A stretch of DNA of 64,000 nt from Fibrobacter sp. UWB13. Lineage in GTDB: Bacteria > Fibrobacterota > Fibrobacteria > Fibrobacterales > Fibrobacteraceae. The stretch is from NCBI RefSeq assembly GCF_900177805.1, contig NZ_FXAX01000001.1, positions 2,108,001-2,172,000 on the forward strand, written 5' to 3'. How positions within the stretch are numbered: position 1 is the first letter of the stretch; each line of letters starts with the position of its first letter. A model generated the notes under the pieces. That model saw nothing but the letters and a program-made list of their open reading frames with translations, searched no databases and was not told where the DNA came from. Positions 1-8,746 of the stretch are shown one piece after another. The position numbers and the translations under genes are program-made.

Positions 1-78
1 GTTTTCAACTTTTTCGCATGCAGTAAATGCAATTGCGGTTACAAAAAGAGCCAATACGGCAACGAACTTGAACTTCAT
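1..78 (-). CDS. Lipoprotein, N-terminal fragment (runs off the window)
   Basis: Only the first 26 codons are inside the window. The start ATG is at 78-76, preceded by an AAGGAG ribosome site. The peptide is a basic start (MKFKF), a hydrophobic core and a lipobox-like AFTAC, so the product is probably a lipoprotein anchored after signal peptidase II cleavage. Nothing of the mature domain is visible and no function can be given. A TACATT -10-like box lies upstream, near position 145. Confidence 0.7.
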   Translation of the reverse strand, partial: MKFKFVAVLALFVTAIAFTACEKVEN

Positions 79-187
79 ATGTTCAATCTCCTTAAGATTG
101 TTTTTTTGACTTTTTCAAGAGCTCTTTTTTTTCGGGCACAAATGTAGATGGAATTAGCCGTTTTGACTAATACTTTCTTTCGATTAG

Positions 188-210
188 ATTCATAATTAAA
201 AATTATGAAT
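188..210. terminator. Perfect 10-bp palindrome, possible terminator
   Basis: ATTCATAATT and AATTATGAAT are exact inverted repeats around AAA. On the plus strand a T-run follows (TTAGGGTTTTT). It lies between the end of the GGGP synthase gene and the start of the lipoprotein fragment. It may end transcription from the synthase gene or be an AT-rich binding site. Confidence 0.4.
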
Positions 211-230
211 TAGGGTTTTTCTATAAGGAG

Positions 231-986
231 CTATCCCTTTACATGTATTGCGGCGGCGAATTCTTTGAGAAGTGCAGGATCGTTGACTTTTTCCCAAAGG
301 GTGCCTGTGACGATGATCTGGGCGCCGGCGGCAACGCGGACGGCTGCGGTCTGCGGGTCCTTGATTCCGCCACCGGTGATAATCGTCATTTCGGTTGCCT
401 TGCGGGTGTAGGCGATGTGTTCGACCGGCACAGGTTCTTCTGCACCGCTACCCGCTTCGAGGTAAACGTAGCGCATGCCCATGAGTTCTGCGGCGATGGA
501 ATTCACCATGCTGAGTTTCGGCTTGTTGGCCGGCACCGGCATCGTGTTGCTGATGTATTCGACCGTCGTGCGCTTGCCACTGTTGATGAGCTGGTAAGCC
601 GTCGGGATGGCTTCCATGTTGAGTGCACGCACGAGAGCACCACCGCGCACCTGTTCGTCAATAAGGTAGTTCGGATTGCGACCGCTCACGAGCGTCATGA
701 AAAGCATAGCATCAAAGCCAGGAACGACCTGAGAAGCGCCACCCGGGAAAAGAATCACCGGCAAGTCGACCGCAGCCTTGAGGGCTGCAACCTGCTTTGG
801 GAGCGTGAAATTGCCGAGGTAAGAACCGCCGACCAAAAGCAAGTCTGCACCATTTTCCGCAGCCATCGTGCCAGCCTTGACAAAGGCGGCTTCGTCCGAA
901 GTATCCGGATCCAAGAGCACAGCAAAAAGTGCACCGCGCTTTTCGATATCAGCATTCAAACGGAGTTCAGTCTTACCAGGTTTCAT
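231..986 (-). CDS. Geranylgeranylglyceryl/heptaprenylglyceryl phosphate synthase family protein
   Basis: The 251-residue protein matches the PcrB/GGGPS TIM-barrel family. This family joins a polyprenyl diphosphate to the sn-1 hydroxyl of glycerol-1-phosphate, making an ether-lipid precursor. Visible signatures are LLDPD near the N-terminus, the LLVGGSYL strand, FPGG, the family mark YLEAGSGA, and the phosphate-binding TGGGI near the C-terminus. The length is normal. The start ATG follows AAGGA. Chain length of the prenyl donor cannot be read from sequence; group II enzymes of Bacteroidetes-type bacteria use geranylgeranyl diphosphate. The family is certain, the substrate is not. Confidence 0.85.
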   Translation of the reverse strand: MKPGKTELRLNADIEKRGALFAVLLDPDTSDEAAFVKAGTMAAENGADLLLVGGSYLGNFTLPKQVAALKAAVDLPVILFPGGASQVVPGFDAMLFMTLVSGRNPNYLIDEQVRGGALVRALNMEAIPTAYQLINSGKRTTVEYISNTMPVPANKPKLSMVNSIAAELMGMRYVYLEAGSGAEEPVPVEHIAYTRKATEMTIITGGGIKDPQTAAVRVAAGAQIIVTGTLWEKVNDPALLKEFAAAIHVKG

Positions 987-1043
987 AACAATTCCTTTTC
1001 ACACATAATGCGCAAGATAGAGTAAAGATACAATATTTCCTCA

Positions 1044-1073
1044 AAAAAAGGAGGCAGACCGAAGCCCGCCTCC
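1044..1073 (-). terminator. Intrinsic terminator of cassette 1
   Basis: Read on the minus strand, GGAGGC and GCCTCC arms enclose a short loop and are followed by TTTTTTTGA. It sits about 100 nt beyond the stop of the first FISUMP lipoprotein gene. Confidence 0.7.
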
Positions 1074-1119
1074 TCCTTTTCCTCCTCTCTTTTCCTATCC
1101 TCCCAAAGCAAATTCACGT

Positions 1120-1161
1120 CTAGGCAAGGATATCTGATTCTTCTGATGTTACACCTGTCAT
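1120..1161 (-). CDS. Possible 13-residue ORF after FISUMP gene 1
   Basis: ATG at 1161 is preceded by a perfect AGGAGG seven bases upstream, and encodes MTGVTSEESDILA before TAG. The ribosome site begins directly at the stop codon of the upstream lipoprotein gene, so translation could be coupled. The other three cassettes have no equivalent ORF, although they keep an AGGAGG before the terminator. It could be a real micropeptide or a decayed remnant; no function can be assigned. Confidence 0.3.
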   Translation of the reverse strand: MTGVTSEESDILA

Positions 1162-1172
1162 AACAACCTCCT

Positions 1173-2852
1173 TTAATTTTTGACGCATCGGATACTTATA
1201 CGCACATCCGGATCATCAGACACTCGGTAATCATACGGCTTCCAGTTATCCATTGTAAACGACCACACAGACCAAGAACCCGCTTCATCCTGTTGCAAGA
1301 ATGTCATGTATTCCATAGTGATATCGCCAAATCCAATCTGGTGCAAATACCTAGAGGCATACCACCCAAAGCCCTCATACACTTCAAATTGTTCTCTGCA
1401 ATCATGGGAATAACATTCACCACTTTCTTTTTCAGCAAAGTAAAACACACGAGACCATTCCTTACGTGTCGGGATATGCCACCCGTCCGGGCAAAGCCCC
1501 TGGAAACGTCCATTTTCCATTACAATCGAATCGCCACCAATGACGTCAGAAACAGCGTATCCCGCATAAGTTTCCCAATACGAGGAATCACGCGAATTGA
1601 TGTATTCTTCAAATTCACCATCGCGGCCCTGATTTTTAACAAAGAAAGCCGAATCAATTCCCAAAACAGGCTGAATAAGCGAATCGCTATACCTCAGGTT
1701 TTCAGCAAGCCAGGTATAAGTTGAACCCTCGAAACTGTACGTTACCGTCTTATAGACCTTTCCATCGCGAGCATCCGTCATCGTCCCTTTCGTAATGGAG
1801 AAAGCTTCTTCCAGCTGTTCCGGGGTATTCTTATCCAAAATAGTCCACGCTCCCGACACACACGTAATGTCCTTAAATAGCCTGGATTCACACGGGAGTT
1901 CCTCGGTATGCCCCTCCAGTTCCGGCGTACATTTTCCAAGCCCATAAAGGGTCGCCAAGAAACCATCCAAAAATGCGGAATTCCCATAACCGGCACTCAT
2001 ACCAGTTCTGAACGAATAAGCACTCGCCGCAAAATAATCCCTTATCGAATCTACCGATGTAAGCGTTCCCGATGTTCCAAAAGCATCCGCGATGATCAAA
2101 GGAGAACTTTTCCTCAACCAGCAAATTATAAACGCATTCATATAAAGCATCGCGGTTTCATATTTCGGCTTTTTCAGATAGGAGCCATCGTCGAAAGAAA
2201 AGACACCATCCGGCAAGCCCAAGGATTCAAGAATTTCACGATCAGCCTGTTGTTTTGCAGCCGCGAAGTCCATTCCTTGACGGACAAGATAACGCAAGCG
2301 AGCGGTCTCCAAATAAGTCATGATGTTGATATCAACGCCACCAGAATCCCGCACATCAACGATTGCGCTATAGGTTATGGTGTACTCTCCCCAATTTTCA
2401 TTATACTCATCGAAAGACCATGTTCCGTCCCATTTCCAATAACCGTCCTCTACATACGGCGCTATTTCAAGCATGACATACGGACTATTCAACGAAACAC
2501 TGTCAAAGCTGAATTCGCCATTATACCCCTGGCACTTGGCATAATAAAACACGCCTGTCGTGTCCAAAGTCACTGAATCCAATTCAGCCATCCTTATGAT
2601 GGTTCCTTTTTTGGCAGAGATGCTCCACGTACCCATAGCAGAGCTATCGACGACTTCAGAACTTTCAACATTACGTGCAATCAATTTTGCGCTACCCGAG
2701 ACAAATACATTCGGGAGCAACGCCTGGATGCCTGGTTCCTCAGATGATCCGCCTAAATCGCAAGTTTCTTCGGTGGAACCGCCCAAAGAACAACCGGCAA
2801 GCGCTACAGCAAACAACGTAGCGATGGCAATGTTTATTTTATTTAAAAACAT
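1173..2852 (-). CDS. FISUMP-domain lipoprotein 1
   Basis: This 559-residue protein starts with a signal peptide ending in a lipobox (LAGC, Cys21) and a Gly/Ser/Glu-rich stretch, so it is probably membrane-anchored. The middle part has the pattern seen in all four cassette proteins: a strand block with ELDSVTLD, SPYVMLEI, VDVRDSGGVDIN and AREILESLG-like helices. The C-terminus is the TIGR02145 domain: GTMTDARDGKVYKTVTYSF, WLAENL, CPDGWHIPTRKEW and the terminal RCVKN. The family is abundant in Fibrobacter and its role is unknown. It follows the TIGR02147 gene by nine bases in the same operon. Confidence 0.8.
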   Translation of the reverse strand: MFLNKINIAIATLFAVALAGCSLGGSTEETCDLGGSSEEPGIQALLPNVFVSGSAKLIARNVESSEVVDSSAMGTWSISAKKGTIIRMAELDSVTLDTTGVFYYAKCQGYNGEFSFDSVSLNSPYVMLEIAPYVEDGYWKWDGTWSFDEYNENWGEYTITYSAIVDVRDSGGVDINIMTYLETARLRYLVRQGMDFAAAKQQADREILESLGLPDGVFSFDDGSYLKKPKYETAMLYMNAFIICWLRKSSPLIIADAFGTSGTLTSVDSIRDYFAASAYSFRTGMSAGYGNSAFLDGFLATLYGLGKCTPELEGHTEELPCESRLFKDITCVSGAWTILDKNTPEQLEEAFSITKGTMTDARDGKVYKTVTYSFEGSTYTWLAENLRYSDSLIQPVLGIDSAFFVKNQGRDGEFEEYINSRDSSYWETYAGYAVSDVIGGDSIVMENGRFQGLCPDGWHIPTRKEWSRVFYFAEKESGECYSHDCREQFEVYEGFGWYASRYLHQIGFGDITMEYMTFLQQDEAGSWSVWSFTMDNWKPYDYRVSDDPDVRISIRCVKN

Positions 2853-2861
2853 GATATCCTC

Positions 2862-3692
2862 CTAACCCTTTTTAACACTCTTTTTTGTCAACGGAAAGAA
2901 CTGAACGTTCAGTCGGTAGACCTCGTCCGTTTCGTCATCGCGCGTGGCAATCGCTATGATGCGTTTGCGAAATGCGGCGATTTCTTCAACAATTTCATCG
3001 TAGGCAGATTGCGTGATACCGAGCGTGAGGCCAGAAAAATGGCGTTCATCTTGCGGCACACCTTCAATAGCATCAAGAGCAAACTCACCCATCTTGCGAT
3101 GCATCCCGCGAACCGCCACAGGAGTCACATCCATTGGTCCTGTCGTTACGGATTTTTCAGTCTGTACGTAATTGCCATTTTCGTCTTTTTGCAGCAAATT
3201 CGCCTTGACCAGAAAGCTCAGCGATTCGCTGACTTCGGCGGCGGTAATATCCGGTCGGCAAGCTTTAGCAAGCGCAAGCGGTTTTGCCCCCGGCATGGCT
3301 GGAGCTAGTTCACGGAGCACCGGATTTTTCCAGCTATTGAAATAGCGGAAAGAATCTCCCTCAAGAATTCTCACCTTGTGGATGTCGGCGATGGCAAGCA
3401 TTTTGTTGAAAATGGACTTTTTCTCTTCGTCCGTTTTGGCATGGTCGAACTTGACCATTTCGCAAAAATAATCCAGCTCGTAATTTACAAGACCCATCGC
3501 GAACGCAACTTGACCTGCTGTTTCTTCGCTCAAGTTAGAGCGGCCTTCGCTCACGTATTTAAGGAACACTGGCGACGAAAAACCAGCCGCTCGCGTAAAA
3601 GTTTGCCAAGTAAACGAGGATTTCGCCTTTTTCTCAGCGTAGTAATCCGCGATGTATTGGTGATAGTTTGTGTACTCTAGTACATCCTTCAT
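2862..3692 (-). CDS. TIGR02147/DUF4423 family protein, cassette 1
   Basis: The 276-residue protein has no signal peptide and is the first gene of the cassette operon. Residues about 20-70 (TRAAGFSSPVFLKYVSEG, NLSEE, VAFAMGL) look like a Cro/cI-type helix-turn-helix. The rest is the DUF4423 body with PGAKPLALAKACRPDITAAE, TTGPMDVTPVAVRGMHRKMGE and HFSGLTLGIT. DUF4423 is known mostly from Fibrobacter and deltaproteobacteria and is thought to be regulatory. I chose the ATG at 3692 because GGAGG sits just before it and the paralogues start there; an ATG at 3704 would lie inside the ribosome site. It may control its own operon. Confidence 0.8.
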   Translation of the reverse strand: MKDVLEYTNYHQYIADYYAEKKAKSSFTWQTFTRAAGFSSPVFLKYVSEGRSNLSEETAGQVAFAMGLVNYELDYFCEMVKFDHAKTDEEKKSIFNKMLAIADIHKVRILEGDSFRYFNSWKNPVLRELAPAMPGAKPLALAKACRPDITAAEVSESLSFLVKANLLQKDENGNYVQTEKSVTTGPMDVTPVAVRGMHRKMGEFALDAIEGVPQDERHFSGLTLGITQSAYDEIVEEIAAFRKRIIAIATRDDETDEVYRLNVQFFPLTKKSVKKG

Positions 3693-3750
3693 TGTTTCCT
3701 CCAAACAAAACAGCCTCTTGGTCCGAAGACCCGTGTTGTTTCCAATTTGA

Positions 3751-3779
3751 AATATAGCCTACAAAATTCAAAAAGTCAA
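3751..3779 (-). promoter_or_regulatory. Promoter of cassette 1
   Basis: TTGACT, exactly 17 nt, TATATT on the minus strand, about 60 nt upstream of the TIGR02147 start. The untranslated leader contains GGTC-TTCG-GACC, a small stable hairpin, before the GGAGG. Confidence 0.75.
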
Positions 3780-3894
3780 TAGTTTTATGATAAATAATTC
3801 ATGTTTTTAAATAAATTTAGGCATTTTTACAAATATTCTATAAAAATCTATCAATTTTAAGGATATAAATAAAATAATCAAATAAAAGAAAAAA

Positions 3895-3918
3895 GAAGAC
3901 GGGGCGAACCCCGTCTTC
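3895..3918 (-). terminator. Intrinsic terminator of cassette 2
   Basis: GAAGACGGGG and CCCCGTCTTC form a perfect 10-bp stem; on the minus strand the loop is TTCG and a T-run follows. Immediately before the stem in the transcript is AGGAGGAAAAGGGAAG, a tract repeated after cassettes 3 and 4. Confidence 0.85.
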
Positions 3919-3979
3919 CCTTTTCCTCCTCACCTTATTGTCTCTCCCAACAAAAATCGCCCATGTTACGTCGGAAGAA

Positions 3980-5983
3980 TCAATTTTTGATGCAGCGGAC
4001 AACAACCTCCGTGTTCGGAGCGTAAAAAGGAACATTTCCATTTTCATCCCAATCTGGCACAAAGCCATTTGCGATATAGTAGTATAGTGACGGTCCTCCT
4101 ACAGGAATTTCCGCATCAGGAATCGAAGCAAACCTAGCCCCGTCAAGGACGGTTCCAACATCAAGATTCCACTCCGGTCCATTCGATTCAACACGATTCC
4201 TCGTCCTCGGTTTCACAAAAGCAAAACCACTTCCTTCATCATCAAGCGCCGCACCTAAACTTTTGATTTTTTCAGACAAGATATTCCAATCTTCCTTATT
4301 AGGAATCCTCCATCCATCTGGGCACACACCCTGATGATTTGCTGGCTTCGATGGAGTAACCAAACCAGACAAATCCATACGGCATCCCCTCCAATATCGC
4401 CTAGAGCAATACTCATAAACATTAGCAGCCGTATCAAGATACAAGCATTCACCCGTAGACGATTTTTGCGAACAATATTCATACGCAACGTCCGGACCAT
4501 CACGGAAATCTCCAGGATATTTATGATAGAATATTCCTTCAGTTTCATAAAATCTTTCAGGCAAGCAAGCTTCTTCAACAAATACTTCTTTCAAAGAATC
4601 TACCGTATTTCCATCAACCTCCACAAAATCAAGCACAACAGACGTCATCGCCAAGGAAGCCCAATCCACGTTTACCGCAGCGCGCCACGTATAAAAGCGT
4701 CCAAACAATTCACATGACGGGTCTCCATTCCAGCATCTCGTATTCCCCGGCAAATTATTCGCAACACCATTGACGTTTGCAGAAACACTATCAACAAAAT
4801 TGAGATTCTCAGCCATCCAAGTTTGCGTAACGTTACCCCAATTATACGTCACAGTCTTATAAGTTTTGCCATCTCGATCATCAACCATAGAACCCGTTGT
4901 ATAATCGACTTTCTTTTTTCCCGGCACCCATTTACCCGAATGGCATACAATCGAAGCTCTATCAATACGGCTTGTATCGTTCTCTCGAGAGTCCGTGCAT
5001 CGACCAATATCACGCAAACGCGCGTAATAGCCTATTTCGTACACAAGAGTTTTGACCGTATTCTCATAAGTCTTTTCCGCAGCAGAACCCAAAGCGGCAA
5101 CCATAGCAGGAGAAACGCCATAATAATAATATTCAATATTATACGGCAAATCGTCTATAATTCCAGATTCCCAACGGACTATATCGCCCATCATTTTTAT
5201 TACATAAGACAATTCGCCCCTAACGCTCTTAGCATCTTCAAAGCTTCCTAAATCTTCATAGACACCATAATTTCCAAGAATTTCACTTTCTGCTTTTTTA
5301 CTGGCATCATCAAAAGACATCCCCTCTGCGAAATATTTTTTCAACAGCGGAGTTTTCATATAAGTTAACGAATTAATGCTAATTTCACGATTTTTTCGCA
5401 CATCGACAACAGCATTCAAAGGTACAGGATACATCGTGGAATCCAAAACCCCACAGCTAGAGGGCAAAGCCGCCGCCCAGGAGGAATCTTCAGCGATCAA
5501 AGCGTCATAATCACACGGAACATCACGAAATTCAGGATATGACGAAGACCCCCAAACACCACGTTCATGACAATCAAACGCAATGCAAGAATCTTGAATT
5601 CCAATTAACACATACGGGCTCGCCAAAGACGAATCCAGCAATTCAAACCGACCTTCATCATTATCAATTGTATCCGTAAAAGTACGCCCCGTTGGATCAA
5701 GCGTAAGCGGGTCCAATTCTTGAATAATCACGACCGTTCCTTTTGCAGCATTCAAATAACCGTCATTACTTTCGGGCACCGAATCATGCCCTTTCAAGTC
5801 CATCACTTTGGGAACCACATCGCCCACGCGACCCACCAAGGCATAGACACCTTGTTCCTCCGTGTAGCCGCCGTCTTGCGCAAGCGGAGAAACGCTAGGT
5901 TCATCAGAACAAGCTGCAAACATAAAGGCCAGCAGCATAGCCATTTTGCAGGCAACCAGCCCGCTGAATTTAGAGTAATTCAT
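3980..5983 (-). CDS. FISUMP-domain lipoprotein 2
   Basis: At 667 residues this is the longest of the four. The signal peptide ends in MFAAC (Cys25). The N-terminal half carries the shared block (ELDPLTLDPTGRTFTDT, SPYVLIGIQ, AVVDVRKNREISINSLT, SEILGNYGVYEDLGSFED), followed by the FISUMP domain (GSMVDDRDGKTYKTVTYNWG, WMAENLNF, CPDGWRIPNKEDWNIL, VVVRCIKN). A Cys-rich insert lies within the FISUMP part. It shares its start sequence with lipoprotein 4, so these two cassettes are probably the most recent duplicates. It is probably an exposed surface protein of unknown role. Confidence 0.8.
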   Translation of the reverse strand: MNYSKFSGLVACKMAMLLAFMFAACSDEPSVSPLAQDGGYTEEQGVYALVGRVGDVVPKVMDLKGHDSVPESNDGYLNAAKGTVVIIQELDPLTLDPTGRTFTDTIDNDEGRFELLDSSLASPYVLIGIQDSCIAFDCHERGVWGSSSYPEFRDVPCDYDALIAEDSSWAAALPSSCGVLDSTMYPVPLNAVVDVRKNREISINSLTYMKTPLLKKYFAEGMSFDDASKKAESEILGNYGVYEDLGSFEDAKSVRGELSYVIKMMGDIVRWESGIIDDLPYNIEYYYYGVSPAMVAALGSAAEKTYENTVKTLVYEIGYYARLRDIGRCTDSRENDTSRIDRASIVCHSGKWVPGKKKVDYTTGSMVDDRDGKTYKTVTYNWGNVTQTWMAENLNFVDSVSANVNGVANNLPGNTRCWNGDPSCELFGRFYTWRAAVNVDWASLAMTSVVLDFVEVDGNTVDSLKEVFVEEACLPERFYETEGIFYHKYPGDFRDGPDVAYEYCSQKSSTGECLYLDTAANVYEYCSRRYWRGCRMDLSGLVTPSKPANHQGVCPDGWRIPNKEDWNILSEKIKSLGAALDDEGSGFAFVKPRTRNRVESNGPEWNLDVGTVLDGARFASIPDAEIPVGGPSLYYYIANGFVPDWDENGNVPFYAPNTEVVVRCIKN

Positions 5984-5991
5984 ATTTCCTC

Positions 5992-6825
5992 CTAACCTTT
6001 TTTATTAATACTTTTGTTTGTCATCGGAAAGAGCTGCACATTTAAACGGTAGACTTCGTCCATACCGCTATCTTGCGTCGCAATCGTAATAACCCTCTTG
6101 CGGAATTCAGCTGTTTCCTGAACAATTTTTTCGTAGGCATCACGCGTGATACCAAGCGTAAGGCCTGAGAAATGGCGTTTATCTTGAGCAACGCCTTCAA
6201 TGGCCTCCAAAGCAAACTCGCCCATCTGGCGGTGCATTTCGCGAACCGCAATCGGAGTTACTTCCATCGGTCCCGTTGTCACGCCTCTTTCGGTCTGCTT
6301 GTAATTTCCGTCTTTATCTTTTTGGAGCAAGCCCGCCTTGACGAGAAAATTCAACGTTTCAGTCACTTCGGCGGCTGTAATTTCTGGGCGGCAGGCACGC
6401 GCAAGTGCAAGCGGCTTTGCGCCAGGCATCGCAGGGGCGAGTTCACGGAGCACCGGATTTTTCCAGCTTTCAAAATAGCGGAATGAATCGCCTTCTATAA
6501 TTTTAGCCTTGACAGAATCTGCAATTGAAAGCATTTTGCCAAAAGCATCTTTTTTCTCGGCGTCCGTTTTTGCGTTGTCAAACCTGACCATTTCGCAAAA
6601 GTAATCTTGTTCGTAGCCGGCAAGATGCATGGCCTGCGCCACGCGCAGCGCGGCCGCATCGCTCAAGTTGAGCTTGCCTTCGCTCGCATACTTCAGATGA
6701 ACTGGCGAAGAGAATCCCGCAGCTCGCGTGAATTCCTGCCAAGTGAATGCGGATTTCGCCTTTTTGTCGGCATAGTAATCAGCAATATACTGACGATAAC
6801 TAGTGTATTCTAGTATATCTTTCAT
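5992..6825 (-). CDS. TIGR02147/DUF4423 family protein, cassette 2
   Basis: This 277-residue paralogue begins MKDILEYTSYRQYIADYY after a GGAGG site. It keeps the helix-turn-helix-like segment (AAGFSSPVHLKYASEG) and the DUF4423 core (PGAKPLALARACRPEITAAE, TTGPMEVTPIAVREMHRQMGE, HFSGLTLGIT). It lies eight bases upstream of the FISUMP lipoprotein gene and is very likely cotranscribed with it. A regulatory role for the cassette is an inference from the fold and position. Confidence 0.8.
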   Translation of the reverse strand: MKDILEYTSYRQYIADYYADKKAKSAFTWQEFTRAAGFSSPVHLKYASEGKLNLSDAAALRVAQAMHLAGYEQDYFCEMVRFDNAKTDAEKKDAFGKMLSIADSVKAKIIEGDSFRYFESWKNPVLRELAPAMPGAKPLALARACRPEITAAEVTETLNFLVKAGLLQKDKDGNYKQTERGVTTGPMEVTPIAVREMHRQMGEFALEAIEGVAQDKRHFSGLTLGITRDAYEKIVQETAEFRKRVITIATQDSGMDEVYRLNVQLFPMTNKSINKKG

Positions 6826-6884
6826 TGTTTCCTCCTAACGTAAACAGCATCTCGACTTACAGGTCCGTGCCGTTTACAGAACCA

Positions 6885-6913
6885 AATATAAATCACAAAT
6901 TTCAAAAAGTCAA
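6885..6913 (-). promoter_or_regulatory. Promoter of cassette 2
   Basis: TTGACT, 17 nt, TATATT on the minus strand, nearly identical to the cassette 1 promoter including the TTTTGAA spacer start. The leader holds an inverted repeat (GTAAAC and GTTTAC arms) before the GGAGG. Confidence 0.75.
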
Positions 6914-7038
6914 TAGTTTCATCATAAATTTTTAGTGTTTTTAGTAAAATTTAAGCAATTTTTATTATTCATTAAAAATTTTAGTCATTTTTCACAATAT
7001 AAACAAAATAACTATCATTTCTACAAAACGAGATACCG

Positions 7039-7059
7039 ATCCCGGCACAAGGCTGGGAT
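7039..7059. repeat. Dispersed REP-like palindrome
   Basis: ATCCCGGC, 5 nt, GCTGGGAT, followed by GACA. It belongs to the family of short palindromes with flanks GATGGCG and GACAATG found repeatedly in this window. It lies just downstream of cassette 3. Confidence 0.6.
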
Positions 7060-7075
7060 GACAGCGCAAAAAAGA

Positions 7076-7097
7076 AAGGCGGGCCGAAGCCCGTCTT
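7076..7097 (-). terminator. Intrinsic terminator of cassette 3
   Basis: AAGGCGGGC and GCCCGTCTT pair with one G-T pair around a CGAA/TTCG loop, then a T-run on the minus strand. The same AGGAGGAAAAGGGAAG tract precedes it (7095-7110). Confidence 0.8.
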
Positions 7098-7141
7098 CCC
7101 TTTTCCTCCTAACAAATAATTTTTATGCGATTTTAAATGGT

Positions 7142-8737
7142 TTAGTTTTTGATGCAGCGGACTGGCAGCCTTTCTGAGGACTCTGAAAATCCATATCCCT
7201 CCACTAGAGATAAATAGACGCTGTTTTTGACGTCCGTTTCTCCAATGTCTTCATCCGGATCTATTGCCAATCTTGTTGTATAAGAACCAACTTGCACCTT
7301 CAATCCAAAACCCACGGGATTTCCTAAATCCGCCATGTCAAACAGGTAAAACTGCACGGTGCCTTCGGGAACGGCATAATAATCTCGTACAGATGACAAG
7401 AGTGTCTCCCAATCGGTTGATTTAGGCACTCTCCATCCATCAGGACACACGTTATCCATCAAAGCTTCGTTCGAATAGTAGCAGCCTTCGACTATGCTCC
7501 ATTTTTCATTACACGACGAACCTTCTTGTGCATCGAATCTCAGATTTTCTGCCATCCAAGTTTGCTGCGCTCCGCCCACATTAATCGTAACCGTCTTGTA
7601 AAGTCGTCCATCGCGCGCATCTGTCATCGTTCCTTCGGTATGTTCCTTTTCGACCATCGTTATCCGCCAGCTTCCTGAGCGGCAAACCAAGCCGTAATCT
7701 GCAATACAGGATTGATGATAATCTGGTTTAGGTGCGTTGAAAGTTTCTCCTTCGCGAGCTTGGTCGCAGCGTCCAATACCAAATACAACAGACAGCATAT
7801 TTGCAAAATATTCTACCACACGTTGTTCTGTCCTGTAAAAACGAACTCCTTCTTCTCCAGTTTGTTCGAAGTATTCATACGGGGTAGCTAAGGTAAGTTG
7901 CACAAGGCTGATATTGGCGTTAACGATGTCCACGAAACCCGAATCCACAGATGCATCAATATTGTGGAACGAGCCATGCTCGGCAATAGCGTCAAAAAGC
8001 ATTTCGAGAGGTTCACCTCCAAATATCAAGCTTTCAGGATATATCCCTTTATGGTCATACGTAGGCAAGACAACGGATAACGCATAAATCAATGCCGTAT
8101 ATTCCATGGGGTCTTCGTTCATGATATTATCAGACAATCCATAGATGCCAAAAGCGTTCAAGATTTCTGTTCTAGCCTGTTGCTTTGCTTGTGAAAATCC
8201 AATTCCCGTTTTCACAAGATGCAGGGAGCGCAGGGCCTCCAGATGTGTCAATACGTTAATTTGTACTTTTCCCGTATCGCGTACATCGGCAAAGACGCTA
8301 TAGGCGTATTCGGTTTCAGGAAAAGGCCTTTCTGCCGTAATAAGGATGTATGGACTTGTCAAGGTCACATTCTGGAACGAGAAGTCTCCGCTGTCATTCA
8401 CGATGGTATCTTTAAGTACGACGCCTGTATTTGTGAATGATATTGAATCAAGTTCATAAAGGGTAATCACGGTTCCTATTTCAAGACCCCGCATGTCAAT
8501 CTGTGGGAGTCCTCCGCCTTGGTTTGCCAAAGCTATTTTGGCCATCCCGGAAATCGTCAAGTTTTCCAGACTGGCATACACACCTTGTTCTTCGGCGGCT
8601 CCGCCATGGGCACCGTTTATCGGAGAACTGTCTTCGGAGCAACCCGAATATATCATAAGAAGAGCAAACGCCATCGTCAAGCAGAACGCCGCCCCGATAA
8701 AATCACGCACAAGCGTGTTACGATTCAAGTTTTTCAT
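7142..8737 (-). CDS. FISUMP-domain lipoprotein 3
   Basis: The 531-residue protein has a longer basic leader and a lipobox-like YSGC (Cys33). The shared N-terminal block is present (TVITLYELDSISFTNTGVVLKDT, SPYILITAE, ADVRDTGKVQINVLT, EILNAFGIYGL). The C-terminal FISUMP domain reads GTMTDARDGRLYKTVTINVG, WMAENLRF, CPDGWRVPKSTDWETLL and RCIKN. It follows its TIGR02147 partner by nine bases. Its role is unknown; its repeated pairing with the TIGR02147 gene suggests a linked function. Confidence 0.8.
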   Translation of the reverse strand: MKNLNRNTLVRDFIGAAFCLTMAFALLMIYSGCSEDSSPINGAHGGAAEEQGVYASLENLTISGMAKIALANQGGGLPQIDMRGLEIGTVITLYELDSISFTNTGVVLKDTIVNDSGDFSFQNVTLTSPYILITAERPFPETEYAYSVFADVRDTGKVQINVLTHLEALRSLHLVKTGIGFSQAKQQARTEILNAFGIYGLSDNIMNEDPMEYTALIYALSVVLPTYDHKGIYPESLIFGGEPLEMLFDAIAEHGSFHNIDASVDSGFVDIVNANISLVQLTLATPYEYFEQTGEEGVRFYRTEQRVVEYFANMLSVVFGIGRCDQAREGETFNAPKPDYHQSCIADYGLVCRSGSWRITMVEKEHTEGTMTDARDGRLYKTVTINVGGAQQTWMAENLRFDAQEGSSCNEKWSIVEGCYYSNEALMDNVCPDGWRVPKSTDWETLLSSVRDYYAVPEGTVQFYLFDMADLGNPVGFGLKVQVGSYTTRLAIDPDEDIGETDVKNSVYLSLVEGYGFSESSERLPVRCIKN

Positions 8738-8746
8738 AGTTTCCTC